Made by a program: the position numbers and the translations under genes | Source of the DNA: Inquilinus limosus_F | GTDB taxonomy: Bacteria > Pseudomonadota > Alphaproteobacteria > DSM-16000 > Inquilinaceae | DNA length: 64,000 nucleotides | Assembly (NCBI RefSeq): GCF_051487185.1 | Contig: NZ_JAHVDK010000022.1 | Location: forward strand, 78,852-142,851 | Direction: 5' to 3' | Shown here: piece after piece, positions 25,127 through 32,026 of the stretch | Layout: every line of letters starts with the position of its first letter | Numbering within the stretch: position 1 is the first letter of the stretch | The notes under the pieces: model-generated | Databases searched by the model: none | What the model saw: only the letters and a program-made list of their open reading frames with translations | Told to the model about the DNA's origin: nothing

Positions 25127-26272
25127 ATGATCGCTGCCCACACTCTCGGTTCCCTGCCCACCCCAAGCCTGATCCTCGATGAAGCGCGCATGCTGCGGAA
25201 CGTCTCCCGGCTGCGCCGCCACCTCGACGGGCTGGGCGTTGCACTCCGGCCGCACCTGAAGACGGTGAAATCCGTGGAGGCCGCTCGACGCGTGTTGTCC
25301 CGCGGGCACGGCCCGGCCACCGTCTCCACCCTGAAGGAAGCGGAGGTGTTCGCGTCGGCGGGCGTGCGGGACATCCTCTACGCCGTCGGCATCGCGCCGC
25401 AGAAACTGTCCCGCGTGCTCGCCCTGCGTGCCACGGGCTGCGACCTGTCCATCGTGCTGGACTCGCCGGAACAGGCCAGAGCGGTGGCCAAGGCCTCGCG
25501 CCAGGCCGGAGAGGCCATCCCGGCCCTGATCGAGATCGACTCGGACGGCCATCGCTCGGGTCTGCCGCCCGATGATCCCGCCGTGGTTGCGATCGGGCGA
25601 ATCCTGCAGGAGCAAGGTGCCGCCTTGCGGGGTGTCGTCACCCATGCCGGCGAAAGCTACGGCGCGGTGGGGGCCGAGGCTCTGGCCGCCTTCGCCGAAC
25701 GCGAGCGGTTCGCGGCCGTTGCCGCCGCGGAGGCGCTGCGGGCCTCCGATCTGCCCTGCCCGGTGGTCAGCGTGGGCTCGACACCCACCGCCCACTTCGC
25801 CCGCTATCTGTCCGGCGTCACGGAAGTGCGCGCCGGCGTCTATGTCTTCTTCGATCTGGTGATGGCCGGCATCGGCGTCTGCACGCCCGACGACATCGCG
25901 CTCTCGGTGCTGACCACGGTGATCGGGCACCAGAAGAAGCGCGGCTGGATCATGGTGGACGCCGGCTGGATGGCGCTGTCGCGCGACCGCGGCACCGCGA
26001 ACCAGGCGGTGGATCAAGGCTATGGTGTCGTCTGCGACATCGAAGGGCGCGTTCTGGACGACCTCATCGTCACGTCGGCAAACCAGGAGCACGGCATCGT
26101 CGCGCTGCGGCCCGGCAGCAGCGCCACGCTGCCGGACCTGCCGCTGGGCACCCGGCTCCGCATCCTGCCCAACCATGCCTGTGCCACGGCCGCCCAGTTC
26201 GCGGGCTACGAGGTGCTACCGGCCGACCCTACCGCGCCATTGGCCCATTGGCCCCGCTTCAACGGCTGGTAG
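25127..26272 (+). CDS. PLP-dependent D-serine dehydratase-like / D-threonine aldolase-like enzyme (DSD1 family)
   Basis: This 381-aa enzyme has a fold-type III alanine-racemase-like barrel. Lys45 in RPHLKTVKS is the PLP lysine. A C-terminal beta domain supplies a metal site, His350 and Cys352 (LPNHACATA). The His-x-Cys pair is the zinc site of eukaryotic-type D-serine dehydratase, while D-threonine aldolases usually carry His and Asp. D-serine or another D-3-hydroxyamino acid dehydratase is therefore favoured. The substrate-binding Tyr/His segment VTHAGESYG is present. The ATG at 25127 follows a gap with candidate LysR sites. It is probably inducible by a D-amino acid through the divergent LysR protein. 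Confidence 0.85.
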   Translation: MIAAHTLGSLPTPSLILDEARMLRNVSRLRRHLDGLGVALRPHLKTVKSVEAARRVLSRGHGPATVSTLKEAEVFASAGVRDILYAVGIAPQKLSRVLALRATGCDLSIVLDSPEQARAVAKASRQAGEAIPALIEIDSDGHRSGLPPDDPAVVAIGRILQEQGAALRGVVTHAGESYGAVGAEALAAFAERERFAAVAAAEALRASDLPCPVVSVGSTPTAHFARYLSGVTEVRAGVYVFFDLVMAGIGVCTPDDIALSVLTTVIGHQKKRGWIMVDAGWMALSRDRGTANQAVDQGYGVVCDIEGRVLDDLIVTSANQEHGIVALRPGSSATLPDLPLGTRLRILPNHACATAAQFAGYEVLPADPTAPLAHWPRFNGW

Positions 26273-26378
26273 AGGGTCGCGACCGCTTCGCCCCGACCCG
26301 CCATCGCCGCGTGGTGGATCGCCGTGCTATGATCGCGCTGAAAGGGGGAATCCACCCAATCTGCGACCATCTCCGGAC

Positions 26379-26398
26379 ACCGGCCGAACGCGGCCGGT
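26379..26398. terminator. Hairpin downstream of the PLP-enzyme gene
   Basis: ACCGGCCG (26379-26386), loop AACG and CGGCCGGT (26391-26398) form a perfect 8-bp stem about 110 bp after the enzyme stop codon. There is no U run, so termination is only likely by position. Confidence 0.35.
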
Positions 26399-26493
26399 CC
26401 GTCGCGCCGCGCTCGTTTCACGGAGCCGTCACGGTGGCCATGGGACTCTGATCTGCGAATTCGATTCCGTCCGCGATATCGCAGGGGGGCGCC

Positions 26494-27210
26494 GTGAAGA
26501 AGATCGCCGTAATGCTGATGACGACCCTGACCCTGGCAGGCTGCGTCGGCTCGGGCGGGTCGGGTGGCTCCGGTTCGCTGCCGCCGCCCAGCACCCAGGC
26601 CCAGGCCAAGCTGCGGCAGGAGGCCGAGATCTCGACCCGGACCATCGTCGAGGGCGCCGTGGTCGGGGCGGCCCTGGGCGGGCTCGGCATGGCCATCGCC
26701 GACCTCGCCGGCGCCAGGGTGGACACCACGGACTACCTCATCGCCGCCGGGGCCGGCGCCGCGATCGGCGGCCTGGCCGGGAGCTACGTCGCCCAGAAGC
26801 AGAAGGAGTATGCGTCGGCGGAGGACCAGCTCGATTCCGTGATCGCGGACGCCAAGGTCAAGAACCAGCAGGCGCGCGACCTGGTCGGGACCATGCAGAC
26901 CGTGCTGGACGAGCACAAGCGTGAGCTGGCCCGCCTGCGCAAGGGCGTGCGCAGCGGCACCGCCACCCAGGCGCAGCTGGATGCCGCGCTCGCCTCGGTC
27001 CGTACCGACCGGCAGGTGATGCAGCAGGCGGTCGACGGCACCAAGAAGAACCGGGACATCTTGTCCGAGGCCCGCAACAGCTTCAGCCAGAAGGCGGCGT
27101 CCGCCCAGGAGCGGTCGCAGGTGCGGGCGCTGGACGGCGAGATCGCCCAGCTCAGCGGCCGCATCGATGCGATGTCGGAGATCGTCGGCGACCTGTCCCA
27201 GCCGCTCTGA
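26494..27210 (+). CDS. Glycine-zipper lipoprotein with coiled-coil C-terminus
   Basis: This 238-aa protein begins with a short lipoprotein signal ending in lipobox LAGC (Cys17) and a Gly/Ser-rich linker. Residues of about 48-112 contain two Gly/Ala-rich hydrophobic segments (GAVVGAALGGLGMAIADLAG and LIAAGAGAAIGGLAGSYVA) of the glycine-zipper type. The rest is a charged, heptad-like coiled coil (QKQKEYASAEDQLDSVIADA, then the LSGRIDAMSEIVGDL end). The GTG at 26494 follows a G run. It ends 15 bp from the convergent last gene of the T6SS operon. It is probably an outer-membrane lipoprotein of unknown role. A link to T6SS is only positional. Confidence 0.75.
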   Translation: MKKIAVMLMTTLTLAGCVGSGGSGGSGSLPPPSTQAQAKLRQEAEISTRTIVEGAVVGAALGGLGMAIADLAGARVDTTDYLIAAGAGAAIGGLAGSYVAQKQKEYASAEDQLDSVIADAKVKNQQARDLVGTMQTVLDEHKRELARLRKGVRSGTATQAQLDAALASVRTDRQVMQQAVDGTKKNRDILSEARNSFSQKAASAQERSQVRALDGEIAQLSGRIDAMSEIVGDLSQPL

Positions 27211-27225
27211 TCGGAGGCTCCGGAT

Positions 27226-28752
27226 CTACCGGCGGATGGCGGCTGCCAGGATGGCCTTCAGGGTCTGGCCGGCCTCGAGGAACGGCATCGGGTCCACCGG
27301 CGTCTCGCCGCGCCGCACCTCGTAATGCAGATGCGGGCCGGTGGAGGCGCCGGTCGACCCCAGCGTCCCCACCACCGTCGCCGCCGTGACCTCTTCTCCG
27401 GCATTGACCGCGATCGACAGCATATGGGCGTAGCGGGTGACCAGGCCGTCGGCATGCTGGATCTCGACCAGGTTGCCGTAGCCTCCGGCCAGCCCGGCGC
27501 GCACCACCTTGCCGTTGCCGGTGGCGAAGATCGGCGTGCCCATCGGGGCCGCCATGTCGAGACCGGCGTGCAGCAGCGACAGCCCGGTGATCGGATGGAC
27601 GCGATAGCCGAATGGGCTGGACAAGCGATAGTCGCCCCGCAGCGGCGTGGATAGCGGCAGTCCGGGCAGCCGGCCGGCCAGGATCTTCGCCCGCGCGTCG
27701 AGCGCGGCCGGGGCGAACGGCTGGGCCGGGGCGGCGCCGGGCGTGGCCGGCAGCTCCATCGCGGCCAGGGCGCGGTCGAGCGCCGTCACCGCCACCGCCA
27801 GGCGCACGGTCTGGGCCAGGCGCCGGTCGGCGGCGGCGAGATCGCCCGGCGACAGGTCGAGGGCGGAGATGGTCGCGTCGGGGATGGCCGGGGCGGTCTC
27901 GATCCGCTCCTCCGGCTGCGGCGCCGCGGGCGGGCGCAGCAGGATCAGGCCGACAACCGTGGCCGTGATCAGGGTGAGCGCGGCCACCCCGGCGATCAGC
28001 GCCGGCGATGCCCGGTCGGCGGCGACGGGAGGGACGGCGGGAGGCAGGGTGGACCGGCTCAGGGGCTCGGGCGGAGGAGCCGGCATGGGCCGCGACGCCG
28101 GAGGCTCCTCCGCCGCCTCGACCAACGGCGGCAGCGACAGCACGATCGCCGCATCGTCAGGCCGGCCGGCCGCGGCGGCGCGCTGGACCAGAAACCGCGC
28201 CGCGGCGTCCGGCGGCAGGCCGGCCAGGACGGTTCCCGCGCCGCGGTCGCGCAGCACGGCTTCCAGGCCGGGCGAGGCCAGGATCAGGCGCTCGCCGGCC
28301 TTCAGGCGCGTGCGCAGGGTCTGGACGCGAGGTCCCGATCCCGTGGGGCCGTCCTCGGGCGGGTCGAAGGGGATTGCCGCGGCGCCGCCGGGACCGAAGC
28401 CGTAGAGACCGCACCCGCCCAGCCGCAGGGACAGGAGATGCGGCGGGCGGACCAGCGCGACCATGATCGCGAGGCCGTCCGCGCGGCCGTGCGACCGCAG
28501 GCGATGGCCGGCCCGAAGAGCCTCCTGCTCGATCCGGCGGCGCAGCAGGCGGGCGAGATCCGACTGGGCCGCGGGCGGGTCGAGGCCGGCCAGGTCCCGC
28601 AGCAGCGCCGTGGCGTCCGCGCGCCCGGCGGCGCCCGCCTCCGGCGCGACCAGGGCCCAGAGCCCGAGCTCCGGGCGGCCGAGAACGAAGGGGGCGCCGG
28701 CCATCCCGGCCCGGCAGGCCTCCGGGCCCGGAAGGGGCGCCTCCGGGCTCAA
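27226..28752 (-). CDS. Degenerate PP2C-like domain fused through a membrane helix to an M23 (LytM) peptidase
   Basis: This 508-aa protein has three parts. Residues of about 20-208 align with the PP2C phosphatase of the same cluster (FVLGRPELGLWALVAPEAG against FLARPEIGLWVVADGMGG), but the DGMGGH metal motif is lost, so this is a pseudophosphatase. Residues 251-272 are one membrane helix after a Pro-rich linker. Residues of about 370-490 are an M23 peptidase with intact His395/Asp399 (LLHAGLDM), His443 (YAHM) and His474/His476 (GPHLHYE). The peptidase would face the periplasm and cut peptidoglycan peptides. The start is a TTG overlapping the upstream stop, with GGGAGG 6 bp before it. It is the last gene of the T6SS operon. 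Confidence 0.85.
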   Translation of the reverse strand: MSPEAPLPGPEACRAGMAGAPFVLGRPELGLWALVAPEAGAAGRADATALLRDLAGLDPPAAQSDLARLLRRRIEQEALRAGHRLRSHGRADGLAIMVALVRPPHLLSLRLGGCGLYGFGPGGAAAIPFDPPEDGPTGSGPRVQTLRTRLKAGERLILASPGLEAVLRDRGAGTVLAGLPPDAAARFLVQRAAAAGRPDDAAIVLSLPPLVEAAEEPPASRPMPAPPPEPLSRSTLPPAVPPVAADRASPALIAGVAALTLITATVVGLILLRPPAAPQPEERIETAPAIPDATISALDLSPGDLAAADRRLAQTVRLAVAVTALDRALAAMELPATPGAAPAQPFAPAALDARAKILAGRLPGLPLSTPLRGDYRLSSPFGYRVHPITGLSLLHAGLDMAAPMGTPIFATGNGKVVRAGLAGGYGNLVEIQHADGLVTRYAHMLSIAVNAGEEVTAATVVGTLGSTGASTGPHLHYEVRRGETPVDPMPFLEAGQTLKAILAAAIRR

Positions 28753-30038
28753 TCGAAGCCTCCCGCCGCCGGGGTGCGATCGGCCGGCAGGCTGCCGGCG
28801 CGGTCGAGGAAGGGGCGCGTCGCCTCGACCAGGGCGGAGAAGCCCGACAGGTCGCCGCCCTCCGTGGCGAGCAGCCAGGCGTAGCGCCGGTCGATCTCGG
28901 CCCAGGGCCGCCTGCCGCCGAGCGCCTCGGCCAGGGCGGCGAGCCTGTCGGCCTCGGCGCCGGCGGCCCGATCGAACAGCGTCGCTGCGCGGGCGGCGAG
29001 GGCGAGGCGCAGCAGCGGCCCCTGCTGTGTCGCCAGGGCCCCGACCATGCGGGCGGCGCTCTCCGGATCGGCGCGGCTGGGCGCCAGCTCGAGGTCGTCG
29101 AGCAACTCGTCCCAGGCCCGGGCGACATCGGCGAGATAGAGGGCCAGCACGGCCGCGGTCAGGGCCCGGCCGGACTGCTCCGGCCGGTTGTCGTCGCCCA
29201 GCACCCAGGCATCGGCCTGCAGCGAGCCTGACAGATCGGCGAGGGCCGGGACGACGACGCGATGGAAGCCGTCCGCCGTCAGCAGTCCCGGAATCGGCGT
29301 GGCCAGCGATGCGCCCGACCGGCGGGTCACCACCCAGCTCTCACGGCCCAGGGCCAGATCCGCCCGGAATGCCGGCAGGGCCTGCGCCGCGTCCGAGGTC
29401 CGGATCGCGGCATAGGCCCGGGCCGACAGCGGCGCCTGGCGCAGACGGCCGCGGATGCGTTCGACCGCCTCCCCGTCGATCGCGGGCGTCAGGCGGGGCT
29501 CGGCGGCCAGGGCACGGTCCAGGATCTGCAGCAGGCGGTCGCGCTGCTCCGGCTCGGTCAGCGACCAGTCGACCGTCGCCCAGAGGCGGATCAGGGCGTC
29601 CTGGCGCGGCCCCGCGCCGCCGAGCGCAAGCACCGCCTTCAGCCCCTCGAAGGCCAGTTCCGGCTCGATGTCGGGACGGTCGATACGGTGCAGGATGCGG
29701 GCCGCGAACCGTCGCAGGAAGGCATCGCGCAGCAGGTCGCGGTCGAGCCGGGCGGTCTCGGCCGCGAGATCGTCGAGGCGCGGGGCGTTGAGGCTGGCCC
29801 GGCGCCACCATTCGGGATCCCGTCCGGCCAGCGGCGAGGCGTCCAGCGCGTTGAGGGCCGGCAGCGCGGCGGCCGGATCCTCCGGTGCCGCGGCGGCGTC
29901 GGGAACGGCCGCCTGGGCCGCGGTCAGCGCCGTCCGGGCGGCGTCCGCCAGCCTCTGGTTGGACAGGTGCACGGCCACCAGCAGCCCGGCGGCCGCCGCC
30001 AGGACGAAAGCCAGGCCGATGGTCGACCACCTGCGCAT
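28749..30038 (-). CDS. TssM/IcmF-like protein lacking the NTPase domain
   Basis: This 429-aa protein has one N-terminal membrane helix (about 6-26, IGLAFVLAAAAGLLVAVHL), and the rest is predicted periplasmic. Its body lines up with the periplasmic IcmF-related part of the TssM in this cluster. It has an RILHRIDRP segment against the TssM EILRRVDQP, and ALKTYLMLGG is matched by GLKAVLALGG. A later match is PGLLTADGFHRVVVPALADL against PGLFTYRGFHETVLPGIEEA. There is no Walker A, no cytoplasmic GTPase-like domain and no C-terminal TssM beta region. It could be a duplicated fragment turned into an accessory periplasmic subunit. The start at 30038 is the only good Met. It overlaps the peptidase gene by 4 bp. 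Confidence 0.75.
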   Translation of the reverse strand: MRRWSTIGLAFVLAAAAGLLVAVHLSNQRLADAARTALTAAQAAVPDAAAAPEDPAAALPALNALDASPLAGRDPEWWRRASLNAPRLDDLAAETARLDRDLLRDAFLRRFAARILHRIDRPDIEPELAFEGLKAVLALGGAGPRQDALIRLWATVDWSLTEPEQRDRLLQILDRALAAEPRLTPAIDGEAVERIRGRLRQAPLSARAYAAIRTSDAAQALPAFRADLALGRESWVVTRRSGASLATPIPGLLTADGFHRVVVPALADLSGSLQADAWVLGDDNRPEQSGRALTAAVLALYLADVARAWDELLDDLELAPSRADPESAARMVGALATQQGPLLRLALAARAATLFDRAAGAEADRLAALAEALGGRRPWAEIDRRYAWLLATEGGDLSGFSALVEATRPFLDRAGSLPADRTPAAGGFD

Positions 30039-30076
30039 GAGAGGCCGGTCAGGTGGCGACGGGGATGCGGCGTCGG

Positions 30077-31294
30077 TCAGACATCGCGCAGCCCCTCGGA
30101 GGGTTGGATCCGGGCGGCGAGCAGGCCGCCCCAACTGGCCGACAGCAGCGCCGCGGCGACGGTCGCCGCCGCCGCCGCGGCGAAGTGGACCGGCAGCAGC
30201 CGGCAGATCTGCTCTCCCGGCTGCAGCCCATCGGCGAAGATGGCGTTGAGCAGGGCGGCGGCGGCCAGGAAGGCGATCGCGGCCAGGATCAGGCCCAGCA
30301 CCGCGATCAGCATCGCCTGGGTGATCGGGAACGCGACCAGCGAGCGCGTCGGCAGGCCGATCAGGCGCAGCAGCGCCAGATCCCGCCGCTTGCGCTCGAC
30401 ATGGCTGCGCAGCCCGGCGGCGAGCGAGACGAGATAGCCGATCGCACCGCAGCCCGCGATCAGCCAGAAGGCGATGCCGAGATTGCGGTCCAGCGACTGC
30501 ATCTGCGCGATCTCGACCGCGGCGGTGCGGACCTCGACGTCGCGGCCACGCAGGCTGGCCTCGACCGCGGCCACGTCGTAGATCGAACGGCTATAGAGCC
30601 GGAACCGGGCGAAGACCCGCTCGGCCGTCGGCGGCGGGGCCCCGGTCCAGCCGCGGCCGCTGACGGCCAGGCCGTCGCGCCAATCCTCGGTCGCCACCAG
30701 CAGGTCGAGCGGCACCAGCGCCGCCTCGGCCGGCGTCACCGGCGCGTCAGTGACGTCCGCCACCGTCAGCTCGATCTTCTGCCCTTCGATCCGGCCGTCA
30801 CGCTGCCGGGTGATCTCCGCCATCAGCCGGCCGCCCGGGCCGACGCCGAGGGCCGCGGCCAGCCGGCGGCTAAGCACCACCCGGTCGCCCGCCGGCGGCT
30901 CGGCGGTCCCCAGCAGCGGGTCGCCGGGTCCGCTCGGCAGCAGGGCCACGCCGGACAGCGGGCGGCCGGCGCCGTCGGCGGCCTGCAGGCGGGTGAAGGT
31001 CGCCGCGATCGACCGGGTCGCCGGCACCACGAACGCGACATCCGGCCGGGCGGCGACCTCGCGGAAGAAGGCGGCGTCGAAGCGGCCGCTCCCGGCCGGG
31101 GCGATCTCGCGGTTGCGGGGATCCTCGATCAGCCGCTGCGCCATCGTGTCGATCAGGCCGAAGCGCAGGCCGAACAGCACCAAGAGCGGCGCCAGCACGG
31201 CGGCGAGGCCCAGCACCTGGCACAGCGCGATGCGCCAGTCATGGCCGAAATCCCGGGTGGCCAGGCGTGCCGCCAGCGCGATCCGTCCGGTCAT
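30077..31294 (-). CDS. FtsX/MacB-type ABC permease of the T6SS cluster (TagS-like)
   Basis: This 405-aa inner-membrane protein has the type VII ABC layout. A first helix at about 27-47 (VLGLAAVLAPLLVLFGLRFG) is followed by a large extracytoplasmic domain (about 50-275), then three C-terminal helices (about 276-300, 320-345 and 370-395) with the segment RDLALLRLIGLPTRSLVAFP that contacts the ATPase. Such permeases transmit ATPase movement to periplasmic partners rather than moving solute. TagS in the Pseudomonas H1-T6SS is the functional parallel. Its partner ATPase gene is 3 bp upstream, and an M23 peptidase gene lies two genes downstream, as in FtsEX-EnvC logic. The TagS name is inferred from context. 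Confidence 0.82.
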   Translation of the reverse strand: MTGRIALAARLATRDFGHDWRIALCQVLGLAAVLAPLLVLFGLRFGLIDTMAQRLIEDPRNREIAPAGSGRFDAAFFREVAARPDVAFVVPATRSIAATFTRLQAADGAGRPLSGVALLPSGPGDPLLGTAEPPAGDRVVLSRRLAAALGVGPGGRLMAEITRQRDGRIEGQKIELTVADVTDAPVTPAEAALVPLDLLVATEDWRDGLAVSGRGWTGAPPPTAERVFARFRLYSRSIYDVAAVEASLRGRDVEVRTAAVEIAQMQSLDRNLGIAFWLIAGCGAIGYLVSLAAGLRSHVERKRRDLALLRLIGLPTRSLVAFPITQAMLIAVLGLILAAIAFLAAAALLNAIFADGLQPGEQICRLLPVHFAAAAAATVAAALLSASWGGLLAARIQPSEGLRDV

Positions 31295-31297
31295 GGC

Positions 31298-32026
31298 TCA
31301 GGTCCAGAAATAGGCGCGAACGGCGTCGTCCTCGCGCCGCAGGGAATGGCCGATCCGGCGCCGCCCGTCGGCCCGCGACCAGTCGTGCGAGGCGATGATC
31401 GCGGTGGTCCGCAGCCGCTCCACGGTCTCGAGCAGCAGCCCGAAGACCTGGTCTGCGGTGGGCGGGTCGAGCGACGCCGTCGGTTCGTCCGCCAGCAGGA
31501 TGTCGGGGCGATGGGCAAGGGCCCGGGCGATGGCGACGCGCTGCCGCTCCCCGACCGACAGCCGGCCCGGCGGCAGGCCCAGCAGCCGGGTCAGGCCGAG
31601 CCGCTGCGCCAGGTCGCGCAGATGCGCGGCGTCGGTGCGTCCCGCGATCCGGGCGGTCAGCGCGATGTTCTCGGCCACGGTCAGATAGGGTAGCAAGCCG
31701 CCGGTCTGCAGCACATAGCCGATGCTGCGGGCGCGCAGCGCCGCCAGCGCGTTCTGGCGCCCGGCGCGCCACAGCGCCGCCAGATCAGCGGCGCCGCCGC
31801 CGGCGGCGCGCAGCTCGAAAGTCCCGGCCCGGTCCGGCGCCAGGGTGCCGGCGAGGAGGTCGAGCAGGGTCGACTTGCCCGAGCCGGACTGGCCGGTCAG
31901 GAACAGCACCTCGCCGCGCGGGATCACCACGCTGCTGACGACCAGCTCGAAGACGGCCGCGCCGGTGCCGCGACGCAGCGTGACGTCGCGCAGCGTGTAG
32001 ACGTTCTCCGCCCCCCAGCCGCTCAT
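31298..32026 (-). CDS. ABC ATPase partner of the FtsX-type permease (TagT-like)
   Basis: This 242-aa ATPase is of the LolD/MacB/FtsE type. Walker A is GQSGSGKST, the signature is LSVGERQR, Walker B is ILLADEPTAS and the H-loop is ASHDW, so all catalytic elements are intact. The Q-loop region reads YVLQTGGLLPYLTV. The ATG at 32026 overlaps the VWA gene stop by 4 bp, and the permease gene follows after 3 bp. In Pseudomonas, TagT with TagS helps activate the kinase PpkA from the envelope side. The same role is inferred here. No TagR (sulfatase-modifying-type) gene is seen. Confidence 0.85.
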   Translation of the reverse strand: MSGWGAENVYTLRDVTLRRGTGAAVFELVVSSVVIPRGEVLFLTGQSGSGKSTLLDLLAGTLAPDRAGTFELRAAGGGAADLAALWRAGRQNALAALRARSIGYVLQTGGLLPYLTVAENIALTARIAGRTDAAHLRDLAQRLGLTRLLGLPPGRLSVGERQRVAIARALAHRPDILLADEPTASLDPPTADQVFGLLLETVERLRTTAIIASHDWSRADGRRRIGHSLRREDDAVRAYFWT

